A stretch of 14,346 nt of DNA from positions 1-14,346 of the forward strand of contig JBBSGJ010000041.1 in assembly GCA_038254195.1 (NCBI GenBank). Reading direction: 5' to 3'. The translations under genes and the position numbers were made by a program. Positions 1 to 5,679 of the stretch are shown here, piece after piece (within the stretch, counting starts at the first letter, position 1; each line of letters begins with the position of its first letter). The notes under the pieces were generated by a model. That model saw only the letters and a list, made by a program, of their open reading frames with translations. It was not told the DNA's origin and made no database searches. Source of the stretch: JBBQAA01 sp038254195 (GTDB taxonomy: Bacteria; Actinomycetota; Thermoleophilia; Solirubrobacterales; Solirubrobacteraceae).

Positions 1-101
1 CCAAGACGCCGCAGGGCTCCGACATCCACCGGCTCAGCGAGGCCGAACGCCAAGCGCTGCTGCTCGACGATGCCACCGAGACCGCGATCGCAGCGCAGTA
101 A
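1..101 (+). CDS. 3' end of an unrecognised protein gene (partial)
   Basis: An open frame enters from the left edge (codons begin at base 3) and stops at TAA 99-101. It gives 32 C-terminal residues, ending in a charged, alanine-rich helix-like tail (LSEAERQALLLDDATETAIA). Codons mostly end in G or C, as in the real genes of the window, which supports coding. Too little is visible to name a family. No gene follows on the plus strand for about 340 bases, so this is probably the last gene of a unit that begins outside the window. Confidence 0.5.
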   Translation, partial: KTPQGSDIHRLSEAERQALLLDDATETAIAAQ

Positions 102-138
102 CGCCTCGGCTCGCCGACGGCCTGCGATCAGCTTCCCC

Positions 139-153
139 GCGCCTCAGAGGCGC
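139..153. terminator. Small GC hairpin after the left-edge gene, weak terminator candidate
   Basis: GCGCCT, a CAG loop, then AGGCGC form a 6-bp perfect stem 38 bases after the stop codon of the left-edge gene. There is no T-tract, so it is not a classical intrinsic terminator. GC-rich genomes often have such hairpins by chance. It also covers the stop codon of the coding-like minus-strand stretch that ends at base 144. Confidence 0.2.
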
Positions 154-287
154 TCATGCAGATCGCGGATCAACCGGACCGCGGTCAGGTTCAAAAGCCG
201 TCCCGTCAGGGCGACTACAGCCGGATCCGCGCGCAGCGAACCGGCCTCCCTGTCGTTCGCGTCGCGCCGGCTCCGGAGGAGTGGCGC
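144..287 (-). pseudogene. Coding-like minus-strand stretch without a start, possible gene remnant
   Basis: Directly after the TAG that ends the neighbouring remnant (288-290), the same minus-strand frame stays open for 47 codons to a TGA (complement of 144-146). The peptide has a plausible helical C-terminus (LTGRLLNLTAVRLIRDLHERL, shown here only as ALTGRLLNLT and AVRLIRDLHERL). It has no ATG and no ribosome binding site, and its third positions are less GC-biased than the neighbours (for example GAT, GCT, GTA, CTT, TTG, CAT). It could be the tail of a decayed gene or chance. I recognise no family. Confidence 0.25.
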
Positions 288-443
288 CTAGAAACGCGTC
301 AGCCGCTCGCGGCTGATGAAGAAGCCGTGGCCGGAGCGCATCACCACGCAGCGCATTCCCCGGCGTGACGACGAGCAGCGGAAAGGGCCGACGCGGACGG
401 AGTGGCCGTAGCGGACGGAGCGAGGGATACTCTCCGCGCCCGC
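288..443 (-). pseudogene. C-terminal remnant of a DUF6636-like secreted protein
   Basis: Reading the minus strand toward the TAG at 290-288 gives a tail of about 45 residues. It holds RYGHSVRVGPFRCSSS, a second cysteine in GMRCVV, and RSGHGFFISRERLTRF at the end. This pattern (RYG..., GPF-x-C, C about ten residues later, GHGF-x-SRE, terminal F) is what I remember from the C-terminus of actinobacterial DUF6636-type small exported proteins, in which two cysteines pair. The upstream half of such a protein (signal peptide, first cysteine-containing segment) is absent: beyond about base 443 the frame runs antisense through the start of the DUF1015 gene. An in-frame ATG at 356 would leave only 22 residues. 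I read it as a gene truncated at its 5' end by rearrangement. The family name is from memory. Confidence 0.55.
426..433 (+). promoter_or_regulatory. -10-like element before the DUF1015 operon
   Basis: GATACTCT lies 11 to 18 bases before the GTG at 445, in an otherwise GC-rich stretch, and GATACT matches TATAAT at four of six positions. No -35 is evident and no Shine-Dalgarno sequence lies between it and the GTG. Transcription from it would give a leader of only about five to seven bases, so nearly leaderless translation is likely. A similar CATACT precedes the divergent acyl-CoA dehydrogenase gene. Confidence 0.35.
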
Positions 444-444
444 C

Positions 445-1707
445 GTGGCCGAGATCGCCCCGCTCCGCGCCCTGCACTACGACCCGGCCGTCGCCGGTGC
501 GGCGGCCGACCTGTGGGCGCCGCCATACGACGTCATCGATGCCGAGCAGCGCGCGGCGCTGGTCGCGCGGTCGTCCTACAACGTGGTGCGCGTGGATCTG
601 CCCCAAGGGGACGATCCGTACGCGGCGGCCGCGCAGGAGTGGCGGCGCTGGCGCGCGGCGGGCGCGATCGTCCGCGACGACGAACCCGCGATCTGGGCGC
701 TCGAGCAGGCGTACGCGGGGCCCGACGGGCGGGAGCTGACCCGCACGGGATTCCTCTGCCGCGTCCGCGTCCAGGACTACGGGACCGGCCGCATCCGCCC
801 CCACGAGCGCACCCACCCGGGGCCCAAGGAGGACCGCCTCCGGCTCACGCGGGCGACCCAGGTGAACCTCTCCCCCATCTTCGCGCTGTTCTCGGACCCC
901 GAGGAGCGCGCCGCCCGCGCGCTCGCCCCCGCGACGGCCGGCGCGCCGCCCTCCGGCGAGGTCACCGACGAGGACGGCACCCGCCACCGCCTGTGGCGGA
1001 TCGCCGACCCTGCGGTGCTCGACGAGGTCGTCGCCGCCGTCGCCGCCGCCGAGCTCCTGATCGCCGACGGCCACCACCGCTACGAGACCGCCCGCGTCTA
1101 CGCCGAGGAGGTGGGCACCGAGGACGCCCGGTGGGTCCTCATGTGCCTCGTCGCCCTCGAGGACCCCGGTCTCACCGTGTTCCCCACCCATCGTCTCGTC
1201 TCGGGCACGACCCCGGAGGCCCAGGAGGCGCTGGCCACCGCGATCCGCCGCGACTGGGACATCGAACCGGTCGCCGAGGATGACCTCGTGCCCGCGCCGT
1301 CCGGCGACGGCCGGGTCCGCATCGGCTACCTGGACTCCCACTCCATGCGCCCGTTCCGCCTGACGCTCAAGGAGCCGGCCATCGCTGACCGCGCCCTCGC
1401 AGACCACGCCGCCCCCTACCGCGCGCTCGACACCGCGGTCACCGAGGCGCTCCTGCTCAAGGGCGCGCTGAAGCTCACCGACGACGACATCGACCACCTG
1501 CACCACTTCGGCTATGCGCGCGACCTCGTCAGCGCGAAGACACTCCTCCACGACGGGACCTACGACTGCGGCTTCTTCATGGGCCCGGTCCCGGTCCCCC
1601 GCATCCAGGCCGTCGCCGCCGCCGGCGAGTCCATGCCCCCCAAGTCGACGTACTTCTTTCCGAAGATCCTCACGGGTATGGTCTTCAACCCGTTGAGCGA
1701 CTCGTGA
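445..1707 (+). CDS. DUF1015 family protein
   Basis: This is a full-length DUF1015 protein of 420 residues, about the family's usual length. The N-terminus (PLRALHYDP, then APPYDVID near residue 30) is typical, as are the ADGHHRYETA motif (H210, H211, R212, Y213) and the C-terminal KSTYFFPKI...FNPL signature from K400 on. The GTG start at 445 is chosen because the conserved N-terminal sequence begins there. No signal peptide or membrane span is seen, so it is probably cytosolic. I know of no firmly established reaction for this family. The invariant HHRYE suggests a nucleotide- or metal-dependent active site, which is inference. Its stop overlaps the start of the OsmC-like gene by four bases (GTGA), so it heads a co-translated unit with the OsmC and Nudix genes. 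That context hints at a housekeeping or detoxification role but proves none. Confidence 0.93.
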   Translation: MAEIAPLRALHYDPAVAGAAADLWAPPYDVIDAEQRAALVARSSYNVVRVDLPQGDDPYAAAAQEWRRWRAAGAIVRDDEPAIWALEQAYAGPDGRELTRTGFLCRVRVQDYGTGRIRPHERTHPGPKEDRLRLTRATQVNLSPIFALFSDPEERAARALAPATAGAPPSGEVTDEDGTRHRLWRIADPAVLDEVVAAVAAAELLIADGHHRYETARVYAEEVGTEDARWVLMCLVALEDPGLTVFPTHRLVSGTTPEAQEALATAIRRDWDIEPVAEDDLVPAPSGDGRVRIGYLDSHSMRPFRLTLKEPAIADRALADHAAPYRALDTAVTEALLLKGALKLTDDDIDHLHHFGYARDLVSAKTLLHDGTYDCGFFMGPVPVPRIQAVAAAGESMPPKSTYFFPKILTGMVFNPLSDS

Positions 1708-2096
1708 AGGCCGTCGCCACCCGCACTCAGAGCTTCAAGCACGACATCGTCGTGCGCACCCACCATCTCGCCGCCGACGAGCCGGCGGACACGGGCGGCG
1801 ACGACGCCGCCCCCAGCCCACAGGAGCTCCTCGCCGCCTCGCTGGCGTCGTGCACGGCCATCACGATGGAGATGTACGCCAAGCGCAAGGGGTGGGACAT
1901 CGGAGAGGTCGAGGTCGTCGCCCAGTACACGCCCGCCGAGCGTGGCGCGCCGACGAGGTTCGACCTCGTCCTGCGCTTCGGAAAGGACCTTCCGGCCGAG
2001 CAGGTCGAGCGCCTGCAGGTGATCGCCGCCAAGTGCCCGGTCCACCGGACCCTCGACGGCGAGGTCATGTTCTCCGAGCGCGTCGAGCGGGTCTAG
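1704..2096 (+). CDS. OsmC/Ohr-family thiol peroxidase-like protein
   Basis: This 130-residue protein has the OsmC fold signature. The first redox cysteine lies in SLASCTAITMEMYA (C50) and the second in AAKCPVHRTL (C111). The spacing and the PSPQELLAASL helix before C50 are typical of the YhfA-like OsmC subgroup rather than of Ohr itself. Members reduce organic or fatty-acid hydroperoxides through the cysteine pair, with a dithiol reductant, in the cytosol. Family membership is certain; the substrate is not known. The start is the GTG at 1704, which overlaps the DUF1015 stop. No strong Shine-Dalgarno sequence is visible, so translation is probably coupled. The Nudix gene follows after 28 bases. 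Confidence 0.92.
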   Translation: MKAVATRTQSFKHDIVVRTHHLAADEPADTGGDDAAPSPQELLAASLASCTAITMEMYAKRKGWDIGEVEVVAQYTPAERGAPTRFDLVLRFGKDLPAEQVERLQVIAAKCPVHRTLDGEVMFSERVERV

Positions 2097-2124
2097 TCAA
2101 GGGCCAGGGCCTCATCTGACCCCG

Positions 2125-2700
2125 ATGGACGTCGCCACCGCGCTCGCGCCGCGCCTGATCGCCCCCGAGGAGGCGGTCGCACTCGACGCCCACGGCCGCA
2201 CGGACGCCGCCGTGCTCGTCCCCCTGTTCTGCGACGCCGCCGGTGAGCTCCACGCCGTGTTCACCCGGCGCCGGGAGGACCTCGCCAAGCACGCCGGGGA
2301 GATCTCCTTTCCCGGCGGCCGGCGCGACGAGGGCGAGGCGCTCCAGGACACCGCCCTGCGCGAGGCGTGCGAGGAGGTCGGGCTCCCCCGCGACGCCGTC
2401 GCGGTCGTGGGAGCGCTCCAGCCGACCCCGACGATCGTCACGAGCTACGCGATCTACCCCTTCGTCGGGCTCATCGCTCCCGGGACCCGCTGGACCCTCT
2501 CCCCCCGCGAGGTCGCCGAGGTGCTCGAGCTCCCCCTCGCCGACGTCCGCGCCGGCTACGGGCGCCGGCGTCTCGTGCGCCGCGGCCTGCCGCTGCGCAC
2601 GGACACCTACGTCGTCGGGGAGAACCTCATCTGGGGCGCGACGGCCCGGATCGTCGGCGACCTCCTCGAGCGCCTGGAGCCCCTCCTCGGCTCGCCCTAG
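2125..2700 (+). CDS. Nudix hydrolase, CoA pyrophosphatase (NudL/YeaB) type
   Basis: The 191-residue protein has a perfect Nudix box from G65 to L87 (G-x5-E-x7-RE-A-x-EE-x-G-L), the Mg-binding helix that cleaves X-linked nucleoside diphosphates. Just before it comes VFTRRREDLAKHAGEISFPGG (in two parts: TRRREDLAKHAGE and ISFPGG), the UPF0035 signature that marks CoA diphosphatases. These split CoA or acyl-CoA into 4'-phosphopantetheine and 3',5'-ADP. The length fits bacterial CoA pyrophosphatases. ATG 2125 is the only start before the conserved region. It is the last gene of the plus-strand unit. Its TAG stop overlaps the stop of the convergent sulfurtransferase gene. A role in CoA turnover would fit the acyl-CoA genes further right, but these are not in the same transcription unit. 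Confidence 0.92.
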   Translation: MDVATALAPRLIAPEEAVALDAHGRTDAAVLVPLFCDAAGELHAVFTRRREDLAKHAGEISFPGGRRDEGEALQDTALREACEEVGLPRDAVAVVGALQPTPTIVTSYAIYPFVGLIAPGTRWTLSPREVAEVLELPLADVRAGYGRRRLVRRGLPLRTDTYVVGENLIWGATARIVGDLLERLEPLLGSP

Positions 2701-3539
2701 ACGTCCTTCTCCACGGGCACGTTGACGAGGTTGCCCCACTCCGTCCAGGAGCCGTCGTAGTTCTTGACGTCCTTCCGGCCGAGGAGCTCGTGGAGCACGA
2801 ACCACGTGTGCGCCGAGCGCTCGCCGATCCGGCAGTAGGAGATGATCGGGTCGCCCGAGAGGACGCCCTTGCCGCCGTAGAGCTCCTCGAGCTCGTCGCG
2901 GGACTTGAACGTCCCGTTCTCGGTGACCGCCTGCGCCCACGGGATCGAGGCGGCGCCGGGGATGTGACCGCTGCGCTGGGCGCCCTCCTGCTCGTAGCCG
3001 GGCATCGCGATGAGCTCGCCGGAGAACTCCTGCGGGGCGCGGACGTCGACGAGCTTCTTGTCCGAGTCCAGCGCCTGGAAGACCTCATCGCGCAGGGCAC
3101 GGATCGAGGCGTCGCCCTCCTGGGCGGAGAACGTCGCCGCGGGATGCGCCGGAACGTCCTGCGTGGTCGGCCGGTCCTCGGCGATCCAGCGCTCGCGCGG
3201 ACCGTTGACCAGCTTGACGTTGTCGTGGCCGTAGTACTTCAGGTACCAGTAGGTGTAGGCGGCGAACCAGTTGTTGCGGTCGCCGTAGAGGACCACCGTG
3301 TGCTCGTTGGAGATCCCGTGCTCACCGAAGAGCTTCCCGAAGTCCTCGGGCCCGAGGAAGTCGCGCCTGACCTGGTCCTGGAGATCCTTCTTCCAGTCGA
3401 AGCCGATCGCGCCGGGGATGTGCGCCTCGGCGTAGAGGGCGGGGTTCTCGTCGACCTCCACGATGCGGATGGAGTCGTCGTCGAGGTGCTGCTCGAGCCA
3501 CTCGGGCTCGACGAGCACGTCGTTGGCGTAGTCGGCCAT
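2697..3539 (-). CDS. Thiosulfate sulfurtransferase, tandem rhodanese (CysA2/CysA3 type)
   Basis: The protein has 280 residues and two rhodanese domains: an inactive N-terminal one (about 8-130) and a catalytic C-terminal one (about 150-275). The active-site loop is YCRIGERSAHTW with C236, the cysteine that carries the persulfide. CRIGER matches the actinobacterial CysA2/CysA3 thiosulfate sulfurtransferases, as do the stretches DLQDQVRRDF, NNWFAAYTYWY and NVKNYDGSWTE. It would move sulfane sulfur from thiosulfate to cyanide or a thiol in the cytosol. The start at 3539 is set by a strong AGGAGG seven bases upstream and by the match to family N-termini. The frame is open to 3878, but the extra residues look random and overlap the upstream gene. 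It is the last gene of a minus-strand group of three, after a 47-base gap. Confidence 0.95.
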   Translation of the reverse strand: MADYANDVLVEPEWLEQHLDDDSIRIVEVDENPALYAEAHIPGAIGFDWKKDLQDQVRRDFLGPEDFGKLFGEHGISNEHTVVLYGDRNNWFAAYTYWYLKYYGHDNVKLVNGPRERWIAEDRPTTQDVPAHPAATFSAQEGDASIRALRDEVFQALDSDKKLVDVRAPQEFSGELIAMPGYEQEGAQRSGHIPGAASIPWAQAVTENGTFKSRDELEELYGGKGVLSGDPIISYCRIGERSAHTWFVLHELLGRKDVKNYDGSWTEWGNLVNVPVEKDV

Positions 3540-3546
3540 GTCAAAT

Positions 3547-3552
3547 CCTCCT
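3547..3552 (-). promoter_or_regulatory. Ribosome binding site fixing the sulfurtransferase start
   Basis: The plus strand reads CCTCCT, so the transcript has AGGAGG seven bases before the ATG at 3539. It is a full consensus Shine-Dalgarno sequence and decides between this start and upstream in-frame ones. Such strength in a window with many weak sites suggests that this gene is well translated on its own, not only by coupling. Confidence 0.8.
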
Positions 3553-3586
3553 GTTGCGGGTCCTCTTTGCGGCGCGTCGGGCGAGT

Positions 3587-4084
3587 CTAGGTGGAAGCAT
3601 CGCGCATCGGCTGCTCTCGCTCGGCGTTGAGGAGCGCGAGGACGGCCGCGTGGACCGGACCGCCCCGCAGCAGCCGGAAGGGGATCTCCGAGTACGCGCA
3701 GGCCTTCGCGACGGTGTCGGCCCCGGCGTCCAGCAGGTCGGCGGGCACGCTGCCCGCCGCCTCGTAGACGAGCCCCCGCACCGTCGTGTCGATCGTGCGC
3801 TCGAGGAGCATCTGCAGACGCGTGCCGTGCAGCGCGGCGAGCTGCTCGCGCGACCCGACCGCCGAGCCCATGAGCCACACCAGGATCGTCGTGCCGTCCA
3901 GCGCGTAGGTGAGCGTTCCGATCCGGTCGGGGTCACCGCGGTGGAACTCGGCGCCGGTCGCCTCGATCGCCGCCCGGCTCTCCTCGGCGCGCGAGGTAGC
4001 CCGCACGGCATGGCCCTCGCCCACGAGCGCCGCCGCGAGCTCCCGCCCGCGGCACCCGCAGCCCACGATGAGGATCCGGGCCAC
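3587..4084 (-). CDS. Short NAD(P)-binding Rossmann protein, epimerase-like
   Basis: The 165-residue protein begins ARILIVGCGCRGRELAAAL, a beta strand and G-x-G-x-x-G dinucleotide-binding turn (G8, G10, G13) as in extended-SDR/NAD-dependent epimerases. It continues with VRATSR at the second strand (arginine there suggests NADPH) and a GAEFHRGDPDR segment. The YxxxK catalytic pair of epimerases is not seen, and the protein is about half the usual length of around 290 residues. It is therefore either a genuine short Rossmann protein (redox or regulatory) or a shortened relative. No frameshift is evident, and its GC-rich codons look normal. The GTG at 4084 directly follows the TGA of the membrane-protein gene, with AGGG four bases before it, so the two are co-translated. 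Function unknown. Confidence 0.75.
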   Translation of the reverse strand: MARILIVGCGCRGRELAAALVGEGHAVRATSRAEESRAAIEATGAEFHRGDPDRIGTLTYALDGTTILVWLMGSAVGSREQLAALHGTRLQMLLERTIDTTVRGLVYEAAGSVPADLLDAGADTVAKACAYSEIPFRLLRGGPVHAAVLALLNAEREQPMRDAST

Positions 4085-4513
4085 TCAGCCCTGCTCACGC
4101 TCGGCCTTGTACTCCTCGAGCGCGACCGGCGGTAGGCCCTTGCGCGCGCGCCGCTCGTTCTTCGTCTCCAGCAACTGGTCGAGATCCTGCTCGGCGAGGT
4201 AGGACTCGCGGCGCTTGTCGGCGTCGGTCATGTCCTCGCGGACGCGCGCGTGGAGCCCGCCCTCGGTGAGCTCGGGCTCCCCCCGGCGCCGGCGTCGCGC
4301 GTTCGTGGCCTCGAGCATCTGGTCGAGGTCGTCGATCTCGTTCATGACCTGCTGGTCGTAGGAGCGCGTCGAGCGCCAATGGACCTGATCGGCGCCCGAG
4401 CCGGGATAGAAGTGCCCGATGAGGATGAGCGCGAGGAGGAGCAGGCCGACGCCGCCGAGGATGATCACCGCGAAGGGGTCGACGGCGAGGGGCAGCGTGA
4501 TCATCGCGTACAT
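4085..4513 (-). CDS. Membrane-anchored protein with a duplicated DLDQ-LE-N-RR motif
   Basis: Of the 142 residues, about 14-35 form one strongly hydrophobic span (FAVIILGGVGLLLLALILIG). The rest is a charged, probably helical cytoplasmic or peripheral region. This region holds two copies of the same unit: DDLDQMLEATNARRRRRGEP (61-80) and QDLDQLLETKNERRARKGLP (109-128). I do not recognise a named family. The repeated acidic-then-arginine-rich helices suggest binding to a partner, RNA or membrane phosphate, which is a guess. ATG 4513 has GAGG four bases upstream. ATG 4504 (residue 4) is an alternative start. It is the first gene of the minus-strand group with the Rossmann and sulfurtransferase genes, and lies head to head with the acyl-CoA dehydrogenase gene at a distance of 11 bases. 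Confidence 0.8.
   Translation of the reverse strand: MYAMITLPLAVDPFAVIILGGVGLLLLALILIGHFYPGSGADQVHWRSTRSYDQQVMNEIDDLDQMLEATNARRRRRGEPELTEGGLHARVREDMTDADKRRESYLAEQDLDQLLETKNERRARKGLPPVALEEYKAEREQG
4130..4333 (-). repeat. Internal duplication in the membrane-anchored protein
   Basis: Two 20-residue copies (bases 4333-4274 and 4189-4130) share DLDQ-L-E-N-RR-R-G-P with 48 residues between their starts. They agree at about 12 of 20 protein positions but have clearly diverged in DNA, so this is an old duplication. Confidence 0.75.
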
Positions 4514-4516
4514 ACT
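4509..4516 (+). promoter_or_regulatory. Possible -10 element for a leaderless acyl-CoA dehydrogenase transcript
   Basis: TACATACT lies in an AT-richer spot 8 to 16 bases before ATG 4525. CATACT (4511-4516) matches TATAAT at four of six. No Shine-Dalgarno sequence precedes this ATG. A -10 at this distance would start transcription at or next to the A of ATG, which fits the leaderless mRNAs common in Actinomycetota. It lies inside the first codons of the divergent gene. Confidence 0.3.
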
Positions 4517-4524
4517 GCCTCAGC

Positions 4525-5679
4525 ATGGACTTCGAGTTGACCGACGAGCAGGTGCTCGTGCGCCGGACCGCGCGGGACTTCGCCACCCACGAGCTGGCCG
4601 AGCGTGCCCGGGAGGCCGACCGGACGGGGGTGTTCGACGCCGGGATGGCTCAGCGCCTGGCCGAGCAGGGCTACCTCGGCGCGATCGTCCCGCGCGAGTA
4701 CGGCGGCGCGGGACTGGACTACCTCACCTACGGGCTGCTCGTGGAGGAGGTCGGCCGAGTGGACTCCGCGATGCGGACGGTGATCTCCGTCCAGACGTCG
4801 CTCGTCTGCTCCGCGCTCCTGCGCTGGGGGACCGAGGAGCAGAAGCAGCGCTGGCTTCCCCCCCTGTGCTCGGGCGAGGCCTTCGGCTGCTTCGCACTCA
4901 CCGAGCCCGACACGGGCTCCGACGCGGCCAACCAGCGCACGCGGGCGAAGATGACCGACGGCGGCTGGGTCCTCAACGGCGCGAAGATGTGGATCTCCCT
5001 GGGCAACGTCGCGTCCCTGGCGCTCGTGTTCGCCCAGACCGACCCCGAGCTCGGCCACCGTGGCCTCGCCGCCTTCCTGGTCGACTGCGACCAGCCCGGC
5101 TTCTCGCCCTCCCCCATCCACCACAAGATGGGCCTGCACGGCTCCGACACCGCGTCCATCGCCCTGGACGACGTCAAGGTGGGCGAGGACGACCTGCTCG
5201 GCGAGGTCGGCCAGGGGTTCAAGATCGCGATGTCGGCCCTGGACTCCGGGCGCTACTCGGTGGCCGCGGGCTGCGTCGGGGTGTGCCAGGGCTGCCTGCA
5301 GGAATCCGTGAGCTACGCGAAGGAGCGCAAGCAGTTCGGCAGGCCCATCGCGTCCTTCCAGCTCGTGCAGGCGATGCTCGCCGACCTCGCGGTGGACACC
5401 GACGCCGCGCGGATGCTCGTGTGGCGCGCGGCGCACCTCAAGGACACGGGCCAGCCCTCGACGACGGAGACCTCGGTGGCCAAGCTCTACGCCACGGAGG
5501 CCGCGGTGCGCAGCGCGAACACGGCGATCCAGGTGCACGGCGGGGCGGGGTACGTGGACGACCACCCGGTCGAGCGCTACTTCCGTGACGTCCGCGTGAC
5601 CACCCTCTACGAGGGCACTTCGCAGATCCAGAAGCTCATCATCGGGCGGGCGCTCACGGGCATCGATGCCATCGCCTGA
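4525..5679 (+). CDS. Acyl-CoA dehydrogenase, glutaryl-CoA dehydrogenase-like
   Basis: The full-length protein (384 residues) is an FAD acyl-CoA dehydrogenase. It has an N-terminal helical domain, a beta domain with CFALTEPDTGSD (flavin and substrate binding) and WISLGN, and a C-terminal domain with KERKQFGRPI and IQVHGGAGY. The catalytic base is E363 in LYEGTSQIQ. It forms the 2,3-double bond of an acyl-CoA and passes electrons to ETF. Two traits recall glutaryl-CoA dehydrogenase: RVDSAMRTVISVQTSLV, where R84 aligns with the arginine that holds the glutaryl carboxylate, and the ending IIGRALTGIDAI. The glutamate seven residues before that arginine in the human enzyme is a glycine here (G77), so the substrate is uncertain: short-chain, branched or dicarboxylic acyl-CoA. 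The gene overlaps the next by 14 bases. Confidence 0.93.
   Translation: MDFELTDEQVLVRRTARDFATHELAERAREADRTGVFDAGMAQRLAEQGYLGAIVPREYGGAGLDYLTYGLLVEEVGRVDSAMRTVISVQTSLVCSALLRWGTEEQKQRWLPPLCSGEAFGCFALTEPDTGSDAANQRTRAKMTDGGWVLNGAKMWISLGNVASLALVFAQTDPELGHRGLAAFLVDCDQPGFSPSPIHHKMGLHGSDTASIALDDVKVGEDDLLGEVGQGFKIAMSALDSGRYSVAAGCVGVCQGCLQESVSYAKERKQFGRPIASFQLVQAMLADLAVDTDAARMLVWRAAHLKDTGQPSTTETSVAKLYATEAAVRSANTAIQVHGGAGYVDDHPVERYFRDVRVTTLYEGTSQIQKLIIGRALTGIDAIA

Noticed and set aside
176..185. 10-base palindrome GACCGCGGTC in the left gap
   Set aside because: Short GC palindromes are frequent in such sequence, and no gene start lies nearby on either side.
154..1551. 465-codon minus-strand open frame opposite the DUF1015 gene
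   Set aside because: It is antisense to a protein with clear family motifs, has low-complexity Gly/Arg/Val composition and no recognisable domain; long shadow frames are normal at this GC content.
3540..3878. In-frame N-terminal extension of the sulfurtransferase
   Set aside because: The extra residues are Arg/Ala-rich noise overlapping the Rossmann gene, and AGGAGG is ideally placed for the start at 3539.
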